A DNA stretch of 34,521 bases, taken from assembly GCA_964407855.1 (NCBI GenBank), contig CAYOXI010000025.1, positions 1-34,521 on the forward strand, read 5' to 3'. Position numbers and translations under genes: made by a program. The first letter of the stretch is position 1, and every line of letters starts with the position of its first letter. Below the pieces are notes generated by a model. The model worked only from the letters and a program-made list of their open reading frames with translations, had not been told where the DNA came from and made no database searches. Source of the stretch: SHZI01 sp964407855. Lineage in GTDB: Bacteria > Pseudomonadota > Gammaproteobacteria > Steroidobacterales > GCA-2729495. This document shows, piece by piece, positions 6,885 through 18,217 of this stretch.

Positions 6885-8555
6885 TCAGGCCGTATCCGGC
6901 ACACGGAGTGCGCGGCGGAGAATCTTGCCCACGTTGGATTTCGGCAGTTCTTGCCGGAACTCGACCTGGCGGGGAATCTTGTAGGGCGCGAGCGACTGCC
7001 GCAGGAAGCCCTGCACCTCATCGACCGTCAGCATGCCGGCCGGCTGGAGGACGAGAAACAGCTTCACCGCCTCGCCGGTGCGCTCATCCGGCACGCCGAT
7101 GCAGGCCGCCTCCCGCACGGCGGGATGCAGTGAGATCGCAGCCTCGATTTCATTGGGGTACACCTTGAGGCCCGAGACAGCGATCATGTCCTTCTTCCGG
7201 TCAACGATCCGGAAGTAGCCCTCCCCGTCCATGGTCGCAATGTCCCCGGTGCGGAAGTAGCCATCGTCGGTCATGACGGCGGCGGTCCCCCCGGGATCGT
7301 TCCAGTAACCCGACATCACCTGGGGGCCCTTGACGCAGAGCTCGCCCGATTCACCCGCCGGCACCTCCTGTCCGTCGTCATCCCGGAGGCTCACCAGCGT
7401 GTTGGGCAGCGGCAGGCCAATGCTGCCGTTGTATGCAGTGAGGGTGATCGGATTGGTGGACACGACGGGCGAGGTCTCCGACAGCCCATAGCCCTCGTGA
7501 ATCATCACGCCGGTCAGTGCTGCCCAGCGCTGCGCGGTCGCCGGCATCACCGCCATGCCGCCGGCCGAGGTGAGCTTGAGGGACGAGAAATCCACCGAGC
7601 GGATGTCCGGGTGATCGACGAGCGCCTGGTAGAGCGTGTTGACACCGGTAATCGCGGTGAAGCGCCAGCGGCGCATCTCGCGGATAAAGGCCCTGAAGTC
7701 CCGCGGGTCCGTGATGAGGATGTCGTGGCCGCCCAGGTCCACGTAGCAAAGGCAGTTACAGGTCAGCGCATACACGTGGTAGAGCGGCAGCGGCGTGATC
7801 ATCACTTCCTTGCCCGGCAGGCACCGCGGCGCGAACCAGGCGTTGATCTGCCGCAGGTTGGCCACCAGGTTGCCATGCGTCAGCATCGCGCCCCGCGACC
7901 GGCCCGTGGTGCCACCGGTGTACTGCAGGCAGGCCAGGTCATCGCCGGTCAACTCGGGCACCGGCTGCCAGTCGGTCGGCCTGAAGGCCATGATCGCCGA
8001 CCAGCGGACGGCACCCGGCACCGGGACGGCCGGCATCCGGCGGATATGACGCATCACGAAGTTGACCACAGGCCCCCGTGGAAAGCCGAGCAGGTCGCCG
8101 ACGGTCACGACGCAGACATGGCGGACTTCGGTCTCCGCCTGGATCCCGGCAAACACGAAGGCGCGCTCGCGGAGCACGATCAGCACGCGCGAACCGCTGT
8201 CGTTGAGCTGGTGACGGAGTTCGGTCGGGGTGTAGAGTGGATTGACGTTGACCACCACCATGCCGGCCCGCCAGGTACCAAAGAGCGCCACCGGATACTG
8301 GAGCAGGTTGGGCATCATGATCGCCACCCGGTCACCCCTGCTCACGCCGGGCAGGCTCTGGAGCCAGGCGGCAAAGCGGCGTGTCAGCGTGTCGAATTCC
8401 GCGAAGCTGATCGTCCGCCCCAGGTTGCTGAAGGCGGGCCGCGGCCCGTAGCGGTCCACCGAGCGATCCACCACGGTCACGAGCGTTTCCGTGGAATCCA
8501 GCGCGAGGCTTGCGGGCACGCCGGGGGGGTACTGCTGGAGCCAGGGTTGATCCAT
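6885..8555 (-). CDS. Long-chain fatty acid-CoA ligase (FadD type)
   Basis: This 556-residue ANL-superfamily enzyme is full length. Motifs in order: VNVNPLYTPTEL and the AMP-binding P-loop YTGGTTGRSRGAML, then PLPLYHVYAL, GYGLSETSPVVSTNP, the hinge DGYFRTGDIATMDGEGYF with IVDRKKDMIAVSG, and the catalytic Lys near the C-terminus in PKSNVGKILRR. It activates fatty acids to acyl-CoA through an acyl-adenylate. It converges on the crotonase gene with 18 bases between them and is divergent from the mevalonate operon. The start ATG at 8555 gives the MDQPWLQQYPPGVPA N-terminus characteristic of FadD. Confidence 0.93.
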   Translation of the reverse strand: MDQPWLQQYPPGVPASLALDSTETLVTVVDRSVDRYGPRPAFSNLGRTISFAEFDTLTRRFAAWLQSLPGVSRGDRVAIMMPNLLQYPVALFGTWRAGMVVVNVNPLYTPTELRHQLNDSGSRVLIVLRERAFVFAGIQAETEVRHVCVVTVGDLLGFPRGPVVNFVMRHIRRMPAVPVPGAVRWSAIMAFRPTDWQPVPELTGDDLACLQYTGGTTGRSRGAMLTHGNLVANLRQINAWFAPRCLPGKEVMITPLPLYHVYALTCNCLCYVDLGGHDILITDPRDFRAFIREMRRWRFTAITGVNTLYQALVDHPDIRSVDFSSLKLTSAGGMAVMPATAQRWAALTGVMIHEGYGLSETSPVVSTNPITLTAYNGSIGLPLPNTLVSLRDDDGQEVPAGESGELCVKGPQVMSGYWNDPGGTAAVMTDDGYFRTGDIATMDGEGYFRIVDRKKDMIAVSGLKVYPNEIEAAISLHPAVREAACIGVPDERTGEAVKLFLVLQPAGMLTVDEVQGFLRQSLAPYKIPRQVEFRQELPKSNVGKILRRALRVPDTA

Positions 8556-8679
8556 GACGACCTATGTTACCGCCGCTGCGGCCGTAGCGGCTAACCCCTA
8601 TTCCTGCTAGGGTTTGCCGCGCCGGACAGGGGGGTGGCCCGTCTGGCCCTTTCTCAAGCCAGTCCGACAGGGGCCAAGC

Positions 8680-10940
<2,261 letters not shown>

Positions 10941-10944
<4 letters not shown>

Positions 10945-11522
10945 GCGCGTTGCCCAGCCGGTCCGTGGCCAGCAGCAGCGGCGAGGATCACCTGATCCTG
11001 GTGGACGAAGCCGACCGGGAAATCGGCACCCTGCCCAAGACGGAGGGACATCTGGGTGAGGGCACGCTGCACCGGGCCTTCTCCGTGTTTCTGTTCAATA
11101 CCGACGGCGACGTACTGATCCAGCAGCGGGCCGCCGGCAAGATGCTCTGGCCCGGTTTCTGGTCAAACAGCTGCTGCAGCCACCCGCGACCCGGCGAACC
11201 GGTGGCCGAGGCAGCCGTGCGCCGCGTCCGCGAAGAGCTTGATCTGGAGTGTCGCCTCCGCTTTCTCTACAAGTTCCGCTACCAGGCACTCTTCGGCACA
11301 GTCGGTTCAGAGCACGAGCTCTGCCATGTGTATGCGGGCTTTCCCCGCGGGACCCTGCAGGTGGATCCGGCGGAAATCGCTGCCCATCGCTGGCTCAGCC
11401 CGATCACACTGACGGCGGAGATAGCGTCCGACCCCGACCGCTTCAGTCCCTGGATGAAGCTGGAATGGCAGCGCATCACCACGGACTTCCTCGCGGGCAT
11501 TCTTCAGGATTGCGATCGCTGA
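10941..11522 (+). CDS. idi: Isopentenyl-diphosphate delta-isomerase, type I
   Basis: Start GTG 10941 shares GTGA with the stop of the fusion gene, indicating coupled translation; the protein is 193 residues. It is a Nudix-fold type I isomerase: TLHRAFSVFLFN, WSNSCCSHPRPGE with the active-site Cys (residue 78 or 79) and metal-binding His81, the Nudix-like AAVRRVREELDL helix, and the catalytic Glu in SEHELCHVY. It interconverts IPP and DMAPP. An isomerase is obligatory when IPP comes from mevalonate, which fits the gene upstream. Type I (not the FMN-dependent type II) is the less usual companion of bacterial mevalonate clusters. It is two bases from the next gene. Confidence 0.95.
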
Positions 11523-11524
11523 CC

Positions 11525-12334
11525 ATGGGTATCGCAGTGATCACCGGCAGTACCCGTGGCATCGGCCGGGGTCTCGCCGTGGAATTTCTCAGGCGGGGCC
11601 ACAACGTCGTCGTGTCCAGCCGCCGCCAGACCGATGTGGACAAGGCGGTGACCGAACTGGCAGCAACGTCCACCAGCGAGGTTGCCGGCCGCCCCTGTGA
11701 TGTCACGCAGAAGTCGGATGTAGAGGCCCTATGGACCTTCGCGGTGGAGCGCTTTGGCCGGGTGGACTACTGGATCAACAACGCCGGTCGCGCGACCTCG
11801 CGGTTCCTGGTGCACGAGACGCCGGAAGACATGGTGCACACGCTCGTCGACGGCAATTTCAAGGGCTGCATCTTCGGCTCCCAGGTTGCAGTTACGGGAT
11901 TCAGGCGCCAGGGCAGCGGCGCGCTCTACAACATGCTGGGTGGCAGCTTCGACGGCAAACGCCTGACACCCAACATGGGCGTCTACAGCGCAACCAAGGC
12001 GGCTGACTGGCTGCTCACCAAATATCTGGTCAGCGAGAACCAGAATCCGGCCATCGTGATCGGCGCCATCAGCCCGGGCATGCTCATCACGGAGAACTGG
12101 TTCGACGAGCAGAAGGCCATGAGTTCCGGGGACTGGCAGAAGATCCGGCCGGTGCTGAACGTGCTCTGCGACTACGTGGAAACTGCCACGCCGTGGATCG
12201 TCGATCAGGTCCTCGCCAACCGCCGGAGTGGCCACCGCATTGCCTGGATGACGACGGGCAAGCTCCTCGGGCGCTTCCTCCGGGCCCGGCTGCCCGGTCA
12301 GAAACGGGATCTCTTCAGCCGCTTCGGCCTTTGA
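11525..12334 (+). CDS. Short-chain dehydrogenase/reductase, possibly isoprenoid- or pigment-related
   Basis: This 269-residue SDR starts at ATG 11525. TGSTRGIGRG (residues 7-16) is the nucleotide-binding glycine motif and SSRR (31-34) suggests NADP(H) preference. NNAG (85-88) and the catalytic Ser (about 141), Tyr154 and Lys158 (YSATK) are present. The C-terminus is extended and basic (LLGRFLRARLPGQKRDLFSR), which could sit at a membrane. The overall pattern recalls the chlorophyll b reductase-like (NYC1/NOL) branch of SDRs, but there are no chlorophyll genes here. It is embedded between idi and an ABC exporter, so a substrate derived from the isoprenoid route is plausible but unproven. Confidence 0.85.
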   Translation: MGIAVITGSTRGIGRGLAVEFLRRGHNVVVSSRRQTDVDKAVTELAATSTSEVAGRPCDVTQKSDVEALWTFAVERFGRVDYWINNAGRATSRFLVHETPEDMVHTLVDGNFKGCIFGSQVAVTGFRRQGSGALYNMLGGSFDGKRLTPNMGVYSATKAADWLLTKYLVSENQNPAIVIGAISPGMLITENWFDEQKAMSSGDWQKIRPVLNVLCDYVETATPWIVDQVLANRRSGHRIAWMTTGKLLGRFLRARLPGQKRDLFSRFGL

Positions 12335-13296
12335 TGCCGGTGGCCCCTGCCCTGGAACGCGCAGCGGAGCTGCTCCTGGTGGTGCGCGGCGCGACGCGCC
12401 GCTTCGGCGAGCGGACTGCCCTCGCCGGCGCAGACTTAAGCGCCCGCGCCGGCGAGATTCTCGTGCTCCTTGGACCCAATGGTGCAGGCAAGTCCACGCT
12501 GCTGCGCTCGCTCTGTGGCCGCACGCGTCTCGACGGCGGCAGCATCCTGCTGGCGGGCCGGAGTCCGGCGGAACCGGCCACCCGGCGCCGGATCGGCTTC
12601 GTGCCCCAGTCGATCGCCCTGTGGGCCCGCCTGCCGGTGCGCACGAACCTTGAAATCCTTGGCCGGCTGGCCGGCCTTCGCACTGACCAGGTGGACGCGG
12701 CGGTGGCCGATGCCCTCGAGTGGTCCGGCCTTGCGGGTCGAGCGCGGGACCCGGTCGGTACCCTGTCCGGAGGCATGCAGCGGCGCATCAATATCGCTGC
12801 CGGGACCCTCCATCGACCGGATCTCCTGCTGCTGGACGAGCCGACGGTCGGACTCGACCCGGTGGCGCGGGACGACGTGCACAGGATCCTGCTGGCCCTG
12901 AGGGACCGGGGCATGGGCATCATCCTCACAACCCATGACCTGGTTGAAGCCGAAGCGCTCGCCGACCGGGTTGCCGTGCTGGCCGGGGGCGTGGTGCGAG
13001 CCTCCGATACCATCCCGATGCTGGTCGGCCGCCTCTTCGGCCGGGACCAGGAAATCATCCTGATGCTGGCCAGTGACCCGGCACCTGACCTGCGGGACTA
13101 CCTGCGCACGGCGCTGCTGTCGCCGACCAACGAACCCCGGCTGTGGGTCGGCCGTCTGCGGGGCGACCTGGAAGTACTGCCAGCGCTGCGTGCCGGACTC
13201 ATTGCGGCCGGCGCCGATATTGCCGAGCTCCGTGTCCGGCAGCCTGGCCTGCATGGTGTATTCGTCGAACTCACCGGACAGGTACCGCGGGAATGA
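12334..13296 (+). CDS. ABC-2 exporter, ATP-binding subunit
   Basis: Start ATG 12334 shares one base with the SDR stop (TGATG); the protein is 320 residues. Walker A GPNGAGKST (47-55), Q-loop Gln92, signature LSGGM (144-148), Walker B LLLLDEPT (164-171) and switch His201 are all present, so the ATPase should be active. A C-terminal domain of about 90 residues after the core is of the kind found in DrrA/NodI-type drug or lipid exporters. It works with the permease that overlaps its end by four bases. The substrate is unknown; position in an isoprenoid operon suggests a lipid or pigment product, by context only. Confidence 0.92.
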   Translation: MPVAPALERAAELLLVVRGATRRFGERTALAGADLSARAGEILVLLGPNGAGKSTLLRSLCGRTRLDGGSILLAGRSPAEPATRRRIGFVPQSIALWARLPVRTNLEILGRLAGLRTDQVDAAVADALEWSGLAGRARDPVGTLSGGMQRRINIAAGTLHRPDLLLLDEPTVGLDPVARDDVHRILLALRDRGMGIILTTHDLVEAEALADRVAVLAGGVVRASDTIPMLVGRLFGRDQEIILMLASDPAPDLRDYLRTALLSPTNEPRLWVGRLRGDLEVLPALRAGLIAAGADIAELRVRQPGLHGVFVELTGQVPRE

Positions 13297-14519
13297 CGCT
13301 CGCCATCCTCCGGGCAGCCTTCCTGCTGCTGGTCAGGGACCGCGGCGCGCTGGTAATGAGCCTGGTTGTGCCCGTCATTTTCTTCCTGATCTTTGCCGAG
13401 ATCTTTGCCACCGCCGCCGGTGACCAGCTGCAGCTGCGGGTCGTGATGGTGGACGAGGTGCAGAGTGAGGATTCCACCCGGCTGCTGGCGGCGCTGCAGG
13501 CGGAACCGGTGATCCGGCCGGTGACCGGAGCCAGCAACCGGGAGGCGGCCCACGATCTGGTTCGCCGCGGCACAGCCGACGTGGGACTGGTGGTCCGCGC
13601 GGACGGCGAGACGCTGGCGGACGCTGCAGGACTCGCCGCCCCGCCCCTGCTGCTGCTCGTGGATCCCTCGCGGGGCGTCACCGCCACGATGCTGGCCGGA
13701 CAGCTCCAGCAGGCCTACTTCACGGCATTGCCCGATCTCGCGATCGGACGCGTTGCTGAACTGATCGGCACTGAGTTCACCGAGTTCACACCCGCGCAGG
13801 AAGCGGCGATCACCGACGGGCTCGCGCGCCTGCGCAACGGGGCGGCACAGGCCGGCGCCTGGAGCTTCGCGGACCTGCTGGACCAGGAGAACGTCGCCGG
13901 CCAGAACGCCGCCCTGAACAACGTGGCCTACTACGCCGGTGCCGTGGCCTTCATGTTCCTGCTGTTCGCCGCGGCCCAGGGCGCGCTCGGCATCCTTGAG
14001 GACCAGGAGGCCGGGATCCTGGACCGGGTGGCCGCCGGTCCCGGCGGCATCGGCGTGGTCATCAACGGGCGCTTCATCTATCTGGTACTCCAGGGACTTG
14101 TCCAGACCGGCATCATCTTCTCGGTTGCCTGGCTGGTGTACGGCGTGGACCTGCCCGGCAATTTCGGGCCGTGGCTGCTGATTGCCACGGCCTCGGCAGT
14201 CCTCGCAGCCGGGCTCGGGCTGCTGCTGATTACCGGCAGCCGGAGCCGTGCCCAGGCGCAGATCCTGCCCACGGTTGTGATCCTGATCATGTCAGCCATC
14301 GGGGGCAGCATGGTCCCCCGGTTCTTCATGCCCCAATGGCTGCAGCAGCTCGGCTGGATGACGCCGAACACCTGGGCCCTCGAAGCCTACAGCGGGGTCT
14401 TCTGGCGGAGCGAGCCTGCCATGGCACTGCTGCCGATCTGCCTCAGCCTGGCCGGCGTCGGCATTGCTGCGCTCGGCCTCAGCCACCACTTCGCGCAACG
14501 CTTCGTCCGTGACAGCTGA
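13293..14519 (+). CDS. ABC-2 type transporter permease
   Basis: Start ATG 13293 overlaps the ATPase stop (ATGA); the protein is 408 residues. One N-terminal membrane helix (about residues 20-40, VMSLVVPVIFFLIFAEIFAT) precedes a long extracytoplasmic domain of roughly 170 residues. It is followed by five hydrophobic segments from about residue 210 on, including the conserved GGSMVPRFFMPQWLQ and WALEAY segments typical of ABC2_membrane_3 proteins. It forms the membrane half of the exporter with the preceding ATPase. It is the last gene of the plus-strand operon and converges on crtB with only eight bases between the two stops, leaving no room for a separate terminator. Confidence 0.92.
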   Translation: MTLAILRAAFLLLVRDRGALVMSLVVPVIFFLIFAEIFATAAGDQLQLRVVMVDEVQSEDSTRLLAALQAEPVIRPVTGASNREAAHDLVRRGTADVGLVVRADGETLADAAGLAAPPLLLLVDPSRGVTATMLAGQLQQAYFTALPDLAIGRVAELIGTEFTEFTPAQEAAITDGLARLRNGAAQAGAWSFADLLDQENVAGQNAALNNVAYYAGAVAFMFLLFAAAQGALGILEDQEAGILDRVAAGPGGIGVVINGRFIYLVLQGLVQTGIIFSVAWLVYGVDLPGNFGPWLLIATASAVLAAGLGLLLITGSRSRAQAQILPTVVILIMSAIGGSMVPRFFMPQWLQQLGWMTPNTWALEAYSGVFWRSEPAMALLPICLSLAGVGIAALGLSHHFAQRFVRDS

Positions 14520-14527
14520 CGGTCGGG

Positions 14528-15502
14528 TCAGGGTTCCCGGCTGGGCTCCGGTTGCAGGTCGGAGCCAAACTCGGGCGTGACCCAGAGACTGTCTTCCCGT
14601 GGTGTCTGGCGCGTCCACCGCTCGATGGTCCTGGCGTGGAGCGCCCGCACACCGCCGGTGAATACATGGGTGAGTTTGCGCGGCGTACTGACCACCGCCC
14701 GGCTGTCCCAGGCGCTGGCGCCTTTTTCCAGCACGATCCGGCCGATGTCACGATAGACCCCGAGCGCCGTGGCGATCGCCCACGCACTGCGCAACGGCAG
14801 TGCCCGGAGGCCCACCGCCGCTGACGCGTAGTAGCGCCCGGATTCGCCCAGCAGCCTGGCCACTATCCCGGCCAGCGCCGGACGATATCCGGGCTCCGCG
14901 AGACGCTCGCCGGGAATGCCGGCATCAGTCAGCCAGTCGGCCGGCAGGTAACAGCGGCCGTTGCGGGCATCATCCAGTACATCCCGGGCGATATTCGTGA
15001 GCTGGAAGGCGATGCCGAGGTCGGCGGCCCGCAGCAACGTCGCGTTGTCCCGCACGCCCATCACCATGGCCATCATGACACCGACCACCCCGGCCACCCG
15101 GTAGCAGTAGAGCAGCGTCTCGTCGAGCGTCTGGTAGCGATGGCCGGCCACATCCATCTCGAAACCGGCCAGCAGGGCCAGTGGATGACGTTCCGGAATC
15201 CGGTGCTCGCTCGCGACCCGCTGAAAGGCCACGAACACCGGGTCGGTGAGGTCCTCGCCATTGAGCGCGCGGCGCGTCTCGGCCCTGAGCTGCGCCAGGC
15301 TGGCGGCCTGTTCACGGGGAGCCTGGACGTGGGATGCCATGCCCAGTTCCTGGCCATCAATCACGTCGTCACAGTGGCGGCACCAGGCATAAAGCATGTA
15401 GGCATGCTCACGCGTGCGGTCATCGAACAGCGTGGAGGCAAGGGCGAAACTGCGCGAGCCCTTGCGGATCATCGCCCGGCTGTTACTGACGACCGCATCC
15501 AT
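14528..15502 (-). CDS. crtB: Phytoene synthase
   Basis: Start ATG 15502 lies one base after the crtI stop (15504); an in-frame TTG at 15526 would overlap crtI. The protein is 324 residues, normal for the family. Two Asp-rich Mg-diphosphate sites are present: DDVID (residues about 45-49) and DVLDDARNGRCYLP. SRSFALAS near the N-terminus and FQLTNIARD before the second motif are also signature sequences. It condenses two GGPP molecules head-to-head into phytoene at the membrane surface. No GGPP synthase (crtE) is in the window, so the substrate must come from a gene elsewhere. It is last in the five-gene carotenoid operon. Confidence 0.95.
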   Translation of the reverse strand: MDAVVSNSRAMIRKGSRSFALASTLFDDRTREHAYMLYAWCRHCDDVIDGQELGMASHVQAPREQAASLAQLRAETRRALNGEDLTDPVFVAFQRVASEHRIPERHPLALLAGFEMDVAGHRYQTLDETLLYCYRVAGVVGVMMAMVMGVRDNATLLRAADLGIAFQLTNIARDVLDDARNGRCYLPADWLTDAGIPGERLAEPGYRPALAGIVARLLGESGRYYASAAVGLRALPLRSAWAIATALGVYRDIGRIVLEKGASAWDSRAVVSTPRKLTHVFTGGVRALHARTIERWTRQTPREDSLWVTPEFGSDLQPEPSREP

Positions 15503-15503
15503 C

Positions 15504-16991
15504 TCAATCCGCTCCGAGATCGGCAATCATCAGTCCTGCGGTTGCCTTGGCAGAACCGATGACGCCAGGAATACCAGCGCCCGGGTGTGTGCCCGCCCCC
15601 ACGAAGTACAGATTGTGAACTCGATCGTCCCGGTTGTGAACCCGGAAGAAGGCGCTCTGGGTCAGCAGGGGTTCGAGGGAGAAGGCCGAGCCCAGATGCG
15701 CATTGAGCTCCGAGGCGAAGTCAGCCGGCGTGAAGATGCGGGACGTGACCAGGTTGTCCCGCAGGCCTGGCAGCGCCTGCTTCTCCAGCGCCGCGAGGAT
15801 CCTGTCCCGGAACACGGGTCCCATCGTGCTCCAGTCGATCTTCCCCTTGCCCAGGTGGGGCACTGGCGACAGGGCATAGAAGCCGGCCTGCCCGGGCGGC
15901 GCCAGCGACGGATCGGTACGGGACGGGTTGTGCAGGTAGAGGGAGAAATCGTCGGGCAGCACGCCACGCTCGAAGATGTCCTCCAGCAGTTCCCGGTAAC
16001 GGGGGCCAAACAGGACCGTGTGATGGGCAATCTCCGGATACTGGCGCTTCAGACCGAAGTAGACCACGAACAGGGAATTGCTGAAGCGCTTGCGCTGGAG
16101 GCTGCGCCCCATCGCCTGGCCCCGCTCCGATCCGGCGAGCAGGTTTGCGTAGGTATGGACCACGTCGGCATTACTGGCCACCGCATCCACCACGACACTG
16201 CGTCCGTCGGCAGTTGCCACCTCGGTGGCCCGCCCGTTACGCACGCGGATCTCCTCCACCGGGCAGCCAAGGCGGATTTCGCCGCCGAGTTCCTGGAACA
16301 GGCGCACCAGGGCCTGCACGAGCGCCCCGGTGCCGCCCCTGGGAAAGCGCACCCCCCACTTGCGTTCCAGGGCATGAATCAGCGCGTAGATCGACGAGAC
16401 GTGGAATGGATTGCCACCGATCAGCAGGGACTGGAAGCTGAAGGCCTGGCGCAGGTGCGGATCCTGCATGAAGTCAGACACGGCCCCATAGACCGTCTTG
16501 TGGCTCTTCAGCCGGATCAGGTCGGGGATCACCCGCACCATGCTCCAGAGGTTCTGGAAAGGCACGGTACCCAGCTTCAGATAGCCTTCCCGGAACACGG
16601 CCTCGGAGAAAGCGAGGAATTTGCGGTAGCCCTCGGCATCCCCCGGACTGATCCGGCGGATGGCCTCGGTCACCGCGTCCGCATCCTCGTTGTATTCCAG
16701 CGTCACACCGTCCTGCCAGACGAGCCGGTAGAAGGGATCCACGGGCATGAGGTCGACATAGTCGGCGGTCGATCGGCCGCTCAGCGCGAACAGCTCGTCA
16801 ATGGCATTCGGCGCGGTGACCACGGTGGGCCCGGCGTCGAAAGTGAAGCCATCCTGCTGGTAGACGTAGGCGCGCCCGCCGGGCCGCTCCCGCTTTTCCA
16901 GCAGTATGGTGTGGAATCCCGCTGACTGCAGGCGGATCGCGAGCGCCAGTCCGCCGAAACCTGCGCCGATAACGGCGACCGTCCTGCTCAT
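15504..16991 (-). CDS. crtI: Phytoene desaturase
   Basis: This 495-residue FAD enzyme starts with VAVIGAGFGGLALAIRL (GxGxxG at residues 9-14) and LLEKRERPGGRAYVY, and ends with FVGAGTHPGAGIPGVIGSAKA, the classical CrtI C-terminal signature. FDAGPTVVTAP and the central region match bacterial phytoene desaturases that make lycopene in four steps. It shares ATGA with the crtY stop and is followed by crtB after one base. A diapophytoene (C30) substrate is less likely because the cyclase next to it is CrtY-like. Confidence 0.95.
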   Translation of the reverse strand: MSRTVAVIGAGFGGLALAIRLQSAGFHTILLEKRERPGGRAYVYQQDGFTFDAGPTVVTAPNAIDELFALSGRSTADYVDLMPVDPFYRLVWQDGVTLEYNEDADAVTEAIRRISPGDAEGYRKFLAFSEAVFREGYLKLGTVPFQNLWSMVRVIPDLIRLKSHKTVYGAVSDFMQDPHLRQAFSFQSLLIGGNPFHVSSIYALIHALERKWGVRFPRGGTGALVQALVRLFQELGGEIRLGCPVEEIRVRNGRATEVATADGRSVVVDAVASNADVVHTYANLLAGSERGQAMGRSLQRKRFSNSLFVVYFGLKRQYPEIAHHTVLFGPRYRELLEDIFERGVLPDDFSLYLHNPSRTDPSLAPPGQAGFYALSPVPHLGKGKIDWSTMGPVFRDRILAALEKQALPGLRDNLVTSRIFTPADFASELNAHLGSAFSLEPLLTQSAFFRVHNRDDRVHNLYFVGAGTHPGAGIPGVIGSAKATAGLMIADLGAD

Positions 16992-18217
16992 GCCCTGCTG
17001 CCTCGATTCCTGAACGTGGTGTGGCTCTGACTCCTGTGGCTGCTGGATGGCAACACGTAGCGCAGGGCCCGGTGGATGGGAATGGGTGGTGTGCCGGCGA
17101 GAATGTGCCGCGCGTCGCGGCCGGTGATCCGGCCGGCGTAGAAATTCTCGATGACCGGCTCCGGCACCCGGTAGAAGTGCTGCAGGATCCGGTAGCGCTC
17201 CGACGGCGCCGCACCGAGGAACAACATCCGGTTCAGGAACCGGAACAGGCGCTGCTCGCGCCAGCGGCGCTGAACCCGGTCGCGGATCCAGGCAGCCACC
17301 GGCACGCTCGTCAGATCGGCCAGGCGTGGCAGGTCATCGGCGAGACCCGCTGCCTCGGGCAGGGAGTAGCCGGTGGTGTGATGAAAAAGGCCGGCCCGCA
17401 GGCCGGCCCGGGGTATGCCGGCTTCGGCCGCCGGCCAGAAGGCGGCAAAGTCCGTGTCCAGCACCACCGGCAGCACCCCGCTCTCCTCCCGCATCAGCCT
17501 CGCGATGGTCCAGCCCTTCGCCGCCGCATAGCCCGCAATATTCTGCCGCAGCTCGGCCGCATCGACGTCGCCGGTGTCACTGTAGTAGGTGTCCTCGATG
17601 AGCACCTGGTCGGCGGTGAACGGCAGCAGGTAGATGAAGCGGTAGCCATGCTCCTGGGACACGGTGGCATCCATCAGCAGCGGGCCGGTAAGGCCATGGG
17701 GTGCCGCAAGCTGCACCAGTTGCCCGAGAAACTTCTGGAAGCGCAGGACCAGGCCGGGCTCCGTCCGATGTTCACCCGGCTCGCTGCCGGGTCGCGCCCG
17801 GAGGCCGCGGGCGTCGATCACCAGGTCCGCTGACAGCCGCTCCCCGCCTTCGAGCGTGACAGCGTCGGGACGGATGTCGGTAACCCGGGCGTTGAGGCGC
17901 ACCCGGTCACCGAGAGTGGCCATCACCACGTCGTGGAGATGCTCGCCGGTCATCGAATGATAGCCACCCTGGAGGCGCCGCTCCCGGCTGGGGAAACGCA
18001 CGTCGTAATGGGGCCAAGAGTAGCTGGCCAGCGGCCGGAGCCACGCGAGCACGGCAGGCGCGACATCGGTGCTGTGGAAAGACCAGGTGTGATTGCCGCC
18101 GATGCGGTCGGCCGACTCCAGCAGCGTGAGCCTGACATCCGGTCGTTCTGCCATCAGCCGGAGCGCAATGAGGCCGTTGGCCAGGCCCCCGCCGGCCAGC
18201 ACGATGGTGGCGCTCAC
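16988..18217 (-). CDS. crtY: Lycopene beta-cyclase (CrtY type)
   Basis: This 409-residue flavoprotein has the nucleotide motif GGGLANGLIALRL at the N-terminus and DRIGGNHTWSFH, a CrtY hallmark. LVIDARG, RFQKFLGQLVQL with PHGLTGPLLMDATV, YRFIYLLPF and VLIEDTYYSD follow the Erwinia-type CrtY pattern closely. It cyclises the ends of lycopene to beta-rings. The C-terminal 25 residues (SSSHRSQSHTTFRNRGSRA) are basic and appear to be extra. It overlaps both its neighbours by four bases. A fused or second cyclase (CrtL, CrtYcd) is not seen. Confidence 0.95.
   Translation of the reverse strand: MSATIVLAGGGLANGLIALRLMAERPDVRLTLLESADRIGGNHTWSFHSTDVAPAVLAWLRPLASYSWPHYDVRFPSRERRLQGGYHSMTGEHLHDVVMATLGDRVRLNARVTDIRPDAVTLEGGERLSADLVIDARGLRARPGSEPGEHRTEPGLVLRFQKFLGQLVQLAAPHGLTGPLLMDATVSQEHGYRFIYLLPFTADQVLIEDTYYSDTGDVDAAELRQNIAGYAAAKGWTIARLMREESGVLPVVLDTDFAAFWPAAEAGIPRAGLRAGLFHHTTGYSLPEAAGLADDLPRLADLTSVPVAAWIRDRVQRRWREQRLFRFLNRMLFLGAAPSERYRILQHFYRVPEPVIENFYAGRITGRDARHILAGTPPIPIHRALRYVLPSSSHRSQSHTTFRNRGSRA

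Noticed and set aside
7497..8594. Plus-strand frame opposite fadD
   Set aside because: Antisense shadow; the FadD motifs on the minus strand are complete.
8614..8679. TTG 8614 as start of the HMGR-mevalonate kinase gene
   Set aside because: Would add 22 residues (PRRTGGWPVWPF...) not typical of HMGR and lacks the AGGGG site that precedes GTG 8680.
8556..8679. Regulator site between fadD and the mevalonate operon
   Set aside because: Only a 5-bp GC palindrome (CCGCT...AGCGG) is visible; no recognisable operator or convincing promoter pair.
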